In this document: piece by piece, positions 1-6,585 of the stretch
Position numbering within the stretch: the first letter of the stretch is position 1
Layout: every line of letters starts with the position of its first letter
Assembly (NCBI GenBank): GCA_003525045.1
Contig: DQGF01000197.1
Location: 1 to 6,819 of the forward strand
Direction: 5' to 3'
Length of the DNA stretch: 6,819 bases
Origin: Pseudomonas sp.
GTDB taxonomy: Bacteria > Pseudomonadota > Gammaproteobacteria > Pseudomonadales > Pseudomonadaceae
Notes under the pieces: generated by a model
The model's input: only the letters and a program-made list of their open reading frames with translations
The model's database searches: none
What the model was told of the DNA's origin: nothing
Made by a program: the position numbers and the translations under genes

Positions 1-1204
1 GCACGACAAGAAAGGCACTGAATTCGTCGTCGCCGCCATCCCGTTGGGCGGCTACGTAAAAATGCTGGACGAGCGCGAAGGCGAAGTACCTGCCGATCAG
101 ATCGATCAGTCCTTCAATCGCAAATCGGTCCGTCAGCGCATCGCTATCGTCGCGGCGGGCCCAATTGCCAACTTTTTACTGGCGATGTTTTTTTTCTGGG
201 TAGTCGCCATGCTTGGCAGCGAGCAGGTGCGACCTGTCATCGGTGCCGTCGAGCCCGCAAGCATTGCCGCCAAGGCAGGTTTGAGCGCCGGTCAGGAAAT
301 CATTGCCATCGATGGCGAGCCCACTTCCGGCTGGGCTGCGGTGAATCTGCAGCTGGTGCGTCGTCTTGGCGAGAGCGGTTCCCTGCAGTTGCTGGTTCGT
401 GAGCAAGGCTCCACGGCGGATTCGCCTCGTGAGCTGGCGCTGGACAAATGGCTCAAGGGGGCCGATGAGCCGGATCCGATTCGCTCGCTGGGTATTCGTC
501 CCTGGCGTCCGGCGTTACCACCGGTGCTGGCTGAACTTGATGCAAAAGGCCCGGCCCAGGCTGCCGGTCTGAAGACTGGCGATCGATTGCTGGCCCTTGA
601 TGGCAAGTCACTCGATGACTGGCAGCAGGTGGTCGATACCGTCCGTATGCGCCCTGATAGCAAAATCATGCTGCGCATCGAGCGCGATGGCGCGCAAATC
701 GACGTCCCGGTGACGCTGGCGGCGCGTGGTGGGAGCAAGGCGCCCAGTGGTTATCTGGGGGCCGGGGTGAAAGCAGTCGACTGGCCACCGGAGATGATTC
801 GCGAGGTCAGTTACGGTCCTGTAGCAGCGATCGGGGAGGGTGCTCGACGCACTTGGACCATGAGCGTGCTGACCCTCGATTCGCTCAAGAAAATGTTGTT
901 CGGCGAGCTCTCGGTAAAAAACTTGAGTGGACCGATAACCATTGCTAAAGTGGCGGGCGCTTCTGCCCAGTCGGGTGTCGCTGATTTCCTGAATTTCCTT
1001 GCTTATCTGAGTATTAGCTTGGGTGTTCTGAATTTGTTGCCCATTCCTGTACTGGATGGGGGACATTTGTTGTTTTATCTGATCGAGTGGACGCGTGGTC
1101 GTCCCTTGTCGGATCGGGTGCAGGGTTGGGGGATACAGATCGGTATCAGTTTGGTGGTCGGGGTGATGTTGCTTGCTCTGGTCAATGATCTGGGTCGACT
1201 GTAA
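1..1204 (+). CDS. rseP: RseP (MucP-type) site-2 intramembrane zinc metalloprotease, 5' end cut off by the window
   Basis: Inner-membrane protease that makes the second, intramembrane cut in the anti-sigma factor (RseA; MucA in Pseudomonas) and so releases the envelope-stress sigma factor. The reading frame is open from base 2, giving 400 visible residues ending in TAA at 1202-1204. About 50 residues are missing: the LDG aspartate is visible residue 352 and is residue 402 in E. coli RseP. The HExxH zinc motif is therefore outside the window. Visible in order: FVVAAIPLGGYVKMLDE at the start; a membrane segment around residues 47-71 with the GPIANF motif; PDZ-N about 75-136; PDZ-C about 164-241; SGPITI near 311; a third membrane segment about 326-348 running into LPIPVLDGGH, which carries the third zinc ligand; and a last membrane segment about 376-396. 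The start at base 44 (TTG) is only an internal codon. Identity is very secure; activity is inferred from the family. Confidence 0.97.
   Translation, partial: HDKKGTEFVVAAIPLGGYVKMLDEREGEVPADQIDQSFNRKSVRQRIAIVAAGPIANFLLAMFFFWVVAMLGSEQVRPVIGAVEPASIAAKAGLSAGQEIIAIDGEPTSGWAAVNLQLVRRLGESGSLQLLVREQGSTADSPRELALDKWLKGADEPDPIRSLGIRPWRPALPPVLAELDAKGPAQAAGLKTGDRLLALDGKSLDDWQQVVDTVRMRPDSKIMLRIERDGAQIDVPVTLAARGGSKAPSGYLGAGVKAVDWPPEMIREVSYGPVAAIGEGARRTWTMSVLTLDSLKKMLFGELSVKNLSGPITIAKVAGASAQSGVADFLNFLAYLSISLGVLNLLPIPVLDGGHLLFYLIEWTRGRPLSDRVQGWGIQIGISLVVGVMLLALVNDLGRL
923..951 (+). promoter_or_regulatory. Weak candidate sigma-70 promoter inside the 3' part of rseP
   Basis: TTGAGT (923-928) and TAAAGT (946-951) are separated by 17 bases. 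Each matches its consensus at 4 of 6 positions, and a TGC just before the -10 gives an extended -10. It lies within rseP coding sequence and would start RNA near 958, about 320 bases before bamA. Matches of this quality occur by chance, so this is only a candidate for internal transcription of bamA. No convincing AlgU/sigma-E type pair was found here. Confidence 0.18.
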
Positions 1205-1224
1205 CGCTTCGCTGAATTGCGAAT

Positions 1225-1250
1225 CTGCCGCATTTTGCGGCAGTTTGTTT
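1225..1250 (+). terminator. Terminator- or attenuator-like hairpin between rseP and bamA
   Basis: CTGCCGC (1225-1231) and GCGGCAG (1237-1243) form a perfect 7-bp, GC-rich stem around the 5-base loop ATTTT. TTTGTTT (1244-1250) follows directly, which is the shape of a Rho-independent terminator. It begins 21 bases after the rseP stop and ends 28 bases before the bamA start. The tail is interrupted by one G, so termination may be partial. As bamA is essential and little room for a promoter remains downstream, read-through or attenuation is more likely than a full stop. Confidence 0.6.
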
Positions 1251-1269
1251 ATGGCCAGTTGGAATAAGA

Positions 1270-1274
1270 AAGGA
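1270..1274 (+). promoter_or_regulatory. bamA ribosome binding site
   Basis: AAGGA, inside the purine-rich run AAGAAAGGA (1266-1274), lies 4 bases before the bamA ATG at 1279. The spacing is on the short side. It supports this start, which also gives an intact signal peptide. Confidence 0.75.
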
Positions 1275-1278
1275 CTTC

Positions 1279-3654
1279 ATGAAACGTCTGCTGCTAACTG
1301 CGGTTCTCACCGTATTGATGATCGCCGAAGTTCACGCCGAGTCCTTCACCATCTCTGATATTCGCGTCAATGGCCTCCAGCGGGTCTCCGCGGGTAGCGT
1401 CTTTGGTGCCTTGCCGTTGAACGTCGGTGAGCAGGCGGACGATCGTCGCCTGGTGGAATCCACTCGTGCGTTGTTCAAAACCGGTTTCTTTCAAGATATC
1501 CAGCTGGGCCGCGATGGAAACGTCCTGGTCATCACGGTAGTCGAGCGTCCTTCGGTCGCCAGTATCGAGATCGAGGGTAACAAGGCGATTTCCACTGAAG
1601 ACCTGATGAAGGGCCTCAAGCAATCCGGTCTGGCCGAAGGCGAGATCTTCCAGCGTGCCACCCTCGAAGGTGTGCGTAACGAACTGCAGCGCCAATATGT
1701 CGCTCAGGGTCGCTACTCGGCCACCGTCGACACCGAAGTGGTGCCGCAGCCGCGTAACCGCGTTGCGCTGAAGGTCAATATCAACGAAGGCACCGTCGCT
1801 GCTATCCAGCACATCAACGTGGTGGGTAACACGGTCTTCCCTGATGAGGACCTGATCGACCTGTTCGAACTCAAGACCAGCAACTGGTTGTCGTTCTTCA
1901 AGAACGACGACAAGTACGCCCGTGAAAAACTGTCCGGTGACCTGGAACGTCTGCGTTCCTACTACCTGGACCGTGGCTATATCAACATGGATATCGCTTC
2001 GACCCAGGTGTCCATCACTCCAGACAAGAAGCACGTCTATATCACCGTCAACGTCAACGAAGGCGAGAAGTACACCGTTCGTGACGTCAAGCTGAGCGGC
2101 GACCTTAAAGTCCCTGAAGACCAGGTCAAGTCCCTGCTGCTGGTGCAGAAAGGCCAGGTGTTCTCGCGCAAGCTGATGACCACCACATCTGAACTGATCA
2201 CCCGCCGTCTGGGTAACGAGGGTTACACCTTCGCCAACGTCAACGGTGTGCCTCAGCCTCACGATGACGATCACACGGTTGACATTACTTTCGCCGTCGA
2301 TCCTGGCAAGCGTGCCTACGTGAACCGCATCAACTTCCGTGGCAACACCAAGTCCGAAGACGAAGTGCTGCGCCGTGAAATGCGTCAGATGGAAGGTGGC
2401 TGGGCTTCGACCTACCTGATCGACCAGTCCAAGACCCGTCTTGAGCGCCTGGGTTTCTTCAAAGAGGTCAACGTCGAAACGCCGGCCGTGCCGGGCGTCG
2501 ATGACCAGGTGGATGTGAACTACAGCGTTGAAGAACAGGCTTCCGGTTCGATTACCGCCAGCGTCGGTTTCGCCCAGAGCGCCGGTCTGATCCTCGGTGG
2601 TTCGATCACCCAGAACAACTTCCTGGGTACCGGTAACAAGGTCAGCATCGGTTTGACCCGCAGTCAATACCAGAGCCGCTATAACTTCGGTTATGTCGAC
2701 CCGTACTGGACTGCTGATGGCGTGAGCCTGGGTTACAACGCCTTCTATCGCACCACCGACTACAAAGACCTCGACGTCGACGTAGCAAGCTATGCCGTAG
2801 ACAGCCTGGGTGCTGGCGTGAGCGTCGGTTACCCGATCAGTGAGACTTCGCGTCTGACCTTTGGCCTGACTGCGCAACAAGACAAGATCAAGACTGGCGT
2901 CTACACCGTTGACGAGATCTTCGACTTCGTTAACAAGGAAGGCGACAGCTACCTGAACTTCAAGGCCTCGGCCGGTTGGTCGGAATCCACCCTGAACAAG
3001 GGCGTACTCGCCACCCGTGGTCGTTCCCAAAGCCTGGTGCTGGAAACCACCACCCCGGGCAGCGACCTGTCGTTCTTCAAGCTCGATTACCGTGGCCAGT
3101 TGTTCCAGCCGTTGTCCGAAAACTACACCATGCGCCTGCACACCGAATTGGGTTATGGCGATGGTTACGGTTCGACCGATGGCTTGCCGTTCTATGAAAA
3201 CTACTATGCTGGTGGTTTCAACTCGGTTCGTGGCTTCAAGGACAGTACTCTTGGTCCGCGCAGTACCCCAAGTTCCGGGCGCAACCCTGGTACATTGGCC
3301 GATCCGGACCAGGATCCGCTGCCGTTCGGTGGTAACGTCCTGATCCAGGGCGGTGTGGAAATTCTTTTCCCTCTGCCGTTTGTCAAGGATCAGCGTTCCC
3401 TGCGCACTTCGGTCTTCTGGGACGTGGGTAACGTGTTCGACTCGCAGTGCAAGTCGACCACCAATGCCGATGGTTCGAGGGCTAATACGCAGTGCAACGA
3501 CATCAGTCTGAGCAACATGGCCAGCTCCGTCGGTGTGGGCGTGACCTGGGTCACCGCACTGGGTCCTCTGAGTTTCGCGTTGGCCATGCCAGTCAAGAAA
3601 CCGGATGAGGCTGAAACCCAAGTGTTCCAATTCTCCCTCGGCCAGACGTTCTAA
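1279..3654 (+). CDS. bamA: BamA (Omp85/Opr86), outer-membrane protein assembly factor
   Basis: Central essential subunit of the BAM complex; it folds and inserts beta-barrel proteins into the outer membrane. The 791 residues have the full family layout. The signal peptide is residues 1-20, with likely cleavage after VHA. Five POTRA domains lie at about 21-91, 92-172, 173-263, 264-344 and 345-420, and a 16-strand barrel runs from about 421 to 791. The barrel has the conserved VRGF motif at 650-653 (loop 6 tip) and a C-terminal beta-signal ending QFSLGQTF, with the expected terminal Phe. The only two cysteines, C724 and C739, lie between late barrel strands and probably form a disulfide in an extracellular loop. 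Codon use is strongly biased to preferred codons: after codon 6 (CTA) no TTA, CTA or TCA occurs, in line with high expression. The gene sits between rseP and skp, the usual order. Identity is essentially certain. Confidence 0.98.
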   Translation: MKRLLLTAVLTVLMIAEVHAESFTISDIRVNGLQRVSAGSVFGALPLNVGEQADDRRLVESTRALFKTGFFQDIQLGRDGNVLVITVVERPSVASIEIEGNKAISTEDLMKGLKQSGLAEGEIFQRATLEGVRNELQRQYVAQGRYSATVDTEVVPQPRNRVALKVNINEGTVAAIQHINVVGNTVFPDEDLIDLFELKTSNWLSFFKNDDKYAREKLSGDLERLRSYYLDRGYINMDIASTQVSITPDKKHVYITVNVNEGEKYTVRDVKLSGDLKVPEDQVKSLLLVQKGQVFSRKLMTTTSELITRRLGNEGYTFANVNGVPQPHDDDHTVDITFAVDPGKRAYVNRINFRGNTKSEDEVLRREMRQMEGGWASTYLIDQSKTRLERLGFFKEVNVETPAVPGVDDQVDVNYSVEEQASGSITASVGFAQSAGLILGGSITQNNFLGTGNKVSIGLTRSQYQSRYNFGYVDPYWTADGVSLGYNAFYRTTDYKDLDVDVASYAVDSLGAGVSVGYPISETSRLTFGLTAQQDKIKTGVYTVDEIFDFVNKEGDSYLNFKASAGWSESTLNKGVLATRGRSQSLVLETTTPGSDLSFFKLDYRGQLFQPLSENYTMRLHTELGYGDGYGSTDGLPFYENYYAGGFNSVRGFKDSTLGPRSTPSSGRNPGTLADPDQDPLPFGGNVLIQGGVEILFPLPFVKDQRSLRTSVFWDVGNVFDSQCKSTTNADGSRANTQCNDISLSNMASSVGVGVTWVTALGPLSFALAMPVKKPDEAETQVFQFSLGQTF

Positions 3655-3661
3655 GCGTCTG
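3643..3661 (+). other. Short inverted repeat across the bamA stop codon
   Basis: CAGACG (3643-3648) and CGTCTG (3656-3661) can form a 6-bp stem with the 7-base loop TTCTAAG, which holds the bamA stop codon. No T-run follows, so it does not look like an intrinsic terminator. It could be a modest mRNA stability or processing element between bamA and skp, or chance. Confidence 0.3.
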
Positions 3662-3687
3662 ACCCAAGATAACGACAATGGATTTTG

Positions 3688-3693
3688 TAGGAG
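3688..3693 (+). promoter_or_regulatory. skp ribosome binding site, which fixes the GTG start
   Basis: TAGGAG lies 6 bases before GTG at 3700, a near-ideal Shine-Dalgarno and spacing. No in-frame ATG gives a sensible signal peptide, so this site decides the non-ATG start. Confidence 0.8.
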
Positions 3694-3699
3694 TACATC

Positions 3700-4203
3700 G
3701 TGCGTAAGTTGACTCAATTGGTTCTCCTGGCGACCGTACTGGTAGCAGGTCCGGCTTTTGCCGACATGAAAATCGCCGTTCTGAACTATCAGATGGCGCT
3801 GCTGGAATCCGACGCGGCGAAGAAATACGCCGTGGATGCCGAGAAAAAATTCGGCCCTCAGCTGTCCAAGCTCAAGACTCTGGAAAGCAGTGCCAAAGGC
3901 ATTCAGGATCGTCTGATGGCCGGTGGCGACAAGATGCAGCAAGGCGAGCGTGAGCGCCTGGAACTCGAGTTCAAGCAAAAGGCCCGTGACTTCCAGTTCC
4001 AGTCCAAGGAATTGAACGAAGCCAAAGCCGTTGCCGACCGTGAAATGCTGAAGCAGCTCAAGCCGAAACTGGACAGCGCTGTGGAAGAAGTCATCAAGAA
4101 AGGTGCTTTTGACCTGGTCTTCGAGCGTGGCGCAGTGATTGATGTCAAGCCTCAGTACGACATCACTCGCCAGGTTATCGAGCGCATGAATCAGCTGAAG
4201 TAA
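3700..4203 (+). CDS. skp: Skp/OmpH-family periplasmic outer-membrane protein chaperone
   Basis: Periplasmic holdase that, in the family, works as a trimer, gripping unfolded outer-membrane proteins and delivering them to BamA. The 167-residue precursor has a signal peptide: MRKLTQL, a hydrophobic core, then GPAFA with cleavage after A21. The mature part of about 146 residues is close to the family's usual size. It opens with the beta-strand segment [21 protein letters not shown] long, charged, heptad-like helical region follows at about residues 40-125, rich in K, E, Q and L, corresponding to the tentacle coiled coils. [20 protein letters not shown] near the end is the C-terminal body strand region. 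It has a GTG start with a good Shine-Dalgarno and lies 45 bases after bamA and 2 bases before lpxD, so it is probably co-transcribed with both. Confidence 0.95.
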   Translation: MRKLTQLVLLATVLVAGPAFADMKIAVLNYQMALLESDAAKKYAVDAEKKFGPQLSKLKTLESSAKGIQDRLMAGGDKMQQGERERLELEFKQKARDFQFQSKELNEAKAVADREMLKQLKPKLDSAVEEVIKKGAFDLVFERGAVIDVKPQYDITRQVIERMNQLK

Positions 4204-4205
4204 CC

Positions 4206-5261
4206 ATGACAGCGACTATGAAGCTCGGCCAGTTGGCCGAGTTCCTCGGCGCCACGCTACGTGGCGACCCGGAGAAGGAAATTACTGGGCTAGCCACTTT
4301 GCAAGAGGCTGGCCCAGCTCAGTTGAGCTTTCTCGCAAACCCTCAATACCGTAAATACCTGGGCGACTGCCAAGCCGCAGCCTTGTTGCTGAAGGCCGCT
4401 GACGCTGAAAGTTTTGCCGGTAATGCACTGGTTGTGCCGGATCCGTATCTGGCCTATGCGCGTATTTCCCATCTGTTCGATCCCAAGCCCAAGGCGCCTG
4501 TCGGTATTCACCCGACAGCGGTGGTGGCCGACGATGCGGTGGTCGATCCGGCGGCGAGTATCGGTGCGTTTGCGGTGATCGAAAGCGCAGCTCGAATTGC
4601 AGCAGGTGTGACCGTCGGGGCCCATTGCTTCATCGGTGCCCGGTGCGAGATCGGCGAGGGTGGCTGGCTGGCCCCACGGGTCACGCTGTACCACGACGTG
4701 CGTATTGGAAAAAGGGTGGTGATTCAATCCGGTGCCGTACTCGGTGGCGAAGGTTTTGGTTTTGCCAACGAGAAAGGTGTCTGGCAGAAAATCGCCCAGA
4801 TCGGCGGTGTCCTGGTCGGTGACGACGTGGAAATCGGCGTGAATACCGCTATAGATCGCGGTGCACTGGCCGATACGGTGCTGGGCAACGGTGTGAAGCT
4901 CGACAATCAGATCCAGATCGCCCACAACGTCCAGATTGGTGATCACACCGCCATGGCCGCGTGCGTGGGGATCTCCGGCAGCACCAAAATCGGCAAGCAT
5001 TGCATGCTGGCCGGTGGCGTCGGGCTGGTGGGGCATATCGAAATTTGCGACAAGGTTTTCATCACCGGGATGACCATGGTGACCCATTCGATTACCGAGC
5101 CGGGTTCCTATTCTTCCGGTACAGCCATGCAACCGGCTGCCGAATGGCGCAAAAGCGCGGCACGCATCCGTCAGCTCGATGACATCGCGCGGCGGCTGCG
5201 ACAGCTGGAAAAGCGAGTAGGGGAAGTGACCCCTGACGATAATGCTTCATCAGATGGCTGA
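4206..5261 (+). CDS. lpxD: LpxD, UDP-3-O-(3-hydroxyacyl)glucosamine N-acyltransferase
   Basis: Third step of lipid A synthesis: transfers a (3R)-hydroxyacyl chain from acyl carrier protein to the 2-amino group of UDP-3-O-acylglucosamine in the cytoplasm. It has 351 residues, slightly longer than E. coli LpxD (341). Residues 1 to about 98 are the N-terminal uridine-binding domain, with FLANPQY at 42-48, whose Phe and Asn match those that contact uracil in the family. From V99 a left-handed beta-helix of hexapeptide repeats runs to about 285. The proposed catalytic base is H240 in [15 protein letters not shown] (M289, M291) is in the acyl-pocket region. The C-terminus is a helical extension ([15 protein letters not shown] onward) with a short acidic tail. 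ATG at 4206, 2 bases after the skp stop, has only a weak GAAG upstream, so translation is probably coupled to skp. An in-frame ATG at 4218 is possible but has no better ribosome site. Confidence 0.97.
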   Translation: MTATMKLGQLAEFLGATLRGDPEKEITGLATLQEAGPAQLSFLANPQYRKYLGDCQAAALLLKAADAESFAGNALVVPDPYLAYARISHLFDPKPKAPVGIHPTAVVADDAVVDPAASIGAFAVIESAARIAAGVTVGAHCFIGARCEIGEGGWLAPRVTLYHDVRIGKRVVIQSGAVLGGEGFGFANEKGVWQKIAQIGGVLVGDDVEIGVNTAIDRGALADTVLGNGVKLDNQIQIAHNVQIGDHTAMAACVGISGSTKIGKHCMLAGGVGLVGHIEICDKVFITGMTMVTHSITEPGSYSSGTAMQPAAEWRKSAARIRQLDDIARRLRQLEKRVGEVTPDDNASSDG

Positions 5262-5369
5262 TACCATTTCCATATCAAGTGTGCACAGCCGCTAGACTGC
5301 CTCCTTGATTTGCTAGAGGAGCGCGCGTCAGTCGCGCGTTTCCAATCTTTACATAGGCTTCCCCCCGAA
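5262..5369 (+). promoter_or_regulatory. lpxD-fabZ intergenic region with clustered repeats
   Basis: These 108 bases contain ATCAAG (5274-5279) with its inverted copy CTTGAT (5304-5309), the 8-base palindrome TGTGCACA (5280-5287), and GCTAGA twice (5291-5296 and 5312-5317), starts 21 bases apart. CCTCCTT (5300-5306) and AGAGGAG (5315-5321) are partly complementary, and a strong GC hairpin follows at 5318-5342. TAGACT (5293-5298) could be a -10 element, but I see no good -35. The region is unusually long for this tight cluster, so a separate promoter or RNA-level control of fabZ-lpxA-lpxB is plausible. The role is unproven. Confidence 0.4.
5318..5342 (+). other. GC-rich hairpin upstream of fabZ
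   Basis: Bases 5318-5327 (GGAGCGCGCG) pair with 5333-5342 (CGCGCGTTTC) around the 5-base loop TCAGT. The inner 6 bp (5322-5327 with 5333-5338) are all G-C pairs and the outer 4 include two G-U pairs. No T-run follows, so it is not a typical intrinsic terminator. It buries the Shine-Dalgarno-like AGAGGAG (5315-5321), which has no start codon at working distance. The stem ends 27 bases before the fabZ ATG. Confidence 0.5.
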
Positions 5370-5810
5370 ATGATGGACATCAACGAGATTCGCGAATACC
5401 TGCCTCACCGTTACCCGTTCCTGCTGGTGGACCGGGTCGTGGAACTGGATGTGGAAGGCAAGCGCATTCGCGCCTACAAGAATGTCAGCATCAACGAACC
5501 GTTCTTCAATGGTCACTTCCCTGCGCATCCAATCATGCCGGGCGTGTTGATCATCGAAGCAATGGCTCAGGCTGCCGGGATCCTTGGTTTCAAAATGCTC
5601 GACGTGAAACCGGCCGATGGCACCCTCTATTACTTCGTCGGCTCCGACAAGCTGCGCTTCCGCCAGCCAGTGCTGCCGGGGGATCAACTGATCCTTGAAG
5701 CCAAGTTCCTGAGCTGCAAGCGTCAGATCTGGAAGTTCGAGTGCCAGGCTTCGGTCGATGGAAAGCCAGTCTGCTCCGCTGAAATCATCTGCGCGGAACG
5801 CAAACTATGA
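5370..5810 (+). CDS. fabZ: FabZ, (3R)-hydroxyacyl-ACP dehydratase
   Basis: Cytoplasmic hot-dog-fold dehydratase of type II fatty-acid synthesis; converts (3R)-hydroxyacyl-ACP to trans-2-enoyl-ACP. It has 146 residues from the first ATG of the tandem ATGATG at 5370, the normal length for the Pseudomonas protein. Catalytic H49 is in [14 protein letters not shown] and catalytic E63 in [24 protein letters not shown] at 11-23 is the family's N-terminal hallmark. The frame stays open upstream to 5310, but those 20 codons cover the hairpin and do not resemble the family, so they are left out. The ribosome site is weak (ATAGG at 5353-5357, 12 bases away). It overlaps lpxA by 4 bases. It uses the same (3R)-hydroxyacyl-ACPs as LpxA and LpxD, so its level affects the split between phospholipid and lipid A. 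Confidence 0.97.
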   Translation: MMDINEIREYLPHRYPFLLVDRVVELDVEGKRIRAYKNVSINEPFFNGHFPAHPIMPGVLIIEAMAQAAGILGFKMLDVKPADGTLYYFVGSDKLRFRQPVLPGDQLILEAKFLSCKRQIWKFECQASVDGKPVCSAEIICAERKL

Positions 5811-6583
5811 GTTTGATTGACCCTCGCGCAATCATCGATCCGGCGGCCATTCTGGCCGACGACGTCGAGGTCGGCCCCTGGTCGATCATCGGCGCAGGTG
5901 TGGAAATCGGCGAGGGGACAGTGATCGGGCCGCATGTGATTCTCAAGGGCCCGACCCGAATCGGTAAGCATAACCGCATCTACCAGTTTTCTTCGGTAGG
6001 CGAGGACACCCCCGATCTGAAATACAAGGGTGAAGAGACTCGCCTGGTCATCGGTGATCACAACGTCATCCGCGAAGGCGTGACCATTCATCGCGGGACC
6101 GTCCAGGACCGTTCGGAAACGACCCTGGGGGATCACAACCTGATCATGGCCTATGCCCACATCGGCCACGACAGCGTCATCGGCAACCACTGCATTCTGG
6201 TCAACAACACCGCGCTGGCGGGCCATGTACACGTCGAGGACTGGGCGATCCTGTCCGGTTTTACCCTGGTTCACCAGTATTGCCACATCGGCGCCCACAG
6301 CTTTTCCGGCATGGGCACCGCCATTGGCAAGGATGTTCCAGCGTACGTCACGGTGTTCGGCAACCCGGCCGAAGCCCGCAGCATGAACTTCGAAGGCATG
6401 CGCCGTCGTGGTTTCAGCGAAGACGCGATCCACGCGTTGCGTCGTGCCTACAAGGTGGTTTACCGCCAGGGCCTGACGGTTGAGCAGGCGCTCGCCGAGC
6501 TGGCCGAACCCTCGGCCCAGTTTCCGGAAGTCGCGGTGTTCCGTGATTCCATCCAGTCTTCGACCCGCGGCATTACTCGTTAA
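5807..6583 (+). CDS. lpxA: LpxA, UDP-N-acetylglucosamine acyltransferase
   Basis: First step of lipid A synthesis: moves a (3R)-hydroxyacyl chain from acyl carrier protein to the 3-hydroxyl of UDP-GlcNAc. It has 258 residues. Hexapeptide repeats such as VEVGPW, VEIGEG and TRIGKH form a left-handed beta-helix to about residue 185, followed by a C-terminal helical domain ([20 protein letters not shown] onward). Catalytic base H121 sits in [10 protein letters not shown] and corresponds to E. coli H125. M169 in FSGMGTAIG aligns with E. coli G173, the acyl-length ruler. The Met form, known in P. aeruginosa LpxA, shortens the pocket and favours 3-hydroxydecanoyl-ACP. Start and fabZ stop share ATGA (5807-5810), so translation is probably coupled; a weak GCGGA is upstream. 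It functions as a trimer in the family. Identity is secure; C10 preference is inferred from one residue. Confidence 0.97.
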   Translation: MSLIDPRAIIDPAAILADDVEVGPWSIIGAGVEIGEGTVIGPHVILKGPTRIGKHNRIYQFSSVGEDTPDLKYKGEETRLVIGDHNVIREGVTIHRGTVQDRSETTLGDHNLIMAYAHIGHDSVIGNHCILVNNTALAGHVHVEDWAILSGFTLVHQYCHIGAHSFSGMGTAIGKDVPAYVTVFGNPAEARSMNFEGMRRRGFSEDAIHALRRAYKVVYRQGLTVEQALAELAEPSAQFPEVAVFRDSIQSSTRGITR

Positions 6584-6585
6584 TC

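Noticed and set aside
533..571. GAACTT (533-538) as an AlgU/sigma-E type -35 inside rseP
   Set aside because: The nearest TCTGA-like -10 is about 28 bases downstream instead of 16-17, and it lies in PDZ-domain coding sequence far from any start.
1251..1358. Small + strand frame starting ATG at 1251 before bamA
   Set aside because: It runs out of frame through the bamA signal peptide and has no Shine-Dalgarno; it is a shadow of the bamA start.
1294..3978. Long - strand open reading frame antisense to bamA and skp
   Set aside because: It is in exact codon register with the sense genes and is explained by the absence of TTA, CTA and TCA codons. The translation resembles no family I recognise, and it starts at a TTG inside skp.
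4290..5132. - strand open frame of about 280 codons antisense to lpxD
   Set aside because: Same codon-register effect. lpxD on the + strand is unmistakable, and the antisense product is His/Asp/Gly-rich with no recognisable domain.
5310..5369. Upstream TTG start that would add 20 residues to FabZ
   Set aside because: The extension covers the GC hairpin, is unlike the family N-terminus, and the ATG at 5370 gives the normal 146-residue protein with H49 and E63 in the usual positions.
5723..6433. - strand open frame of about 236 codons antisense to lpxA and the end of fabZ
   Set aside because: Shadow of lpxA in codon register; no ribosome site or family resemblance.
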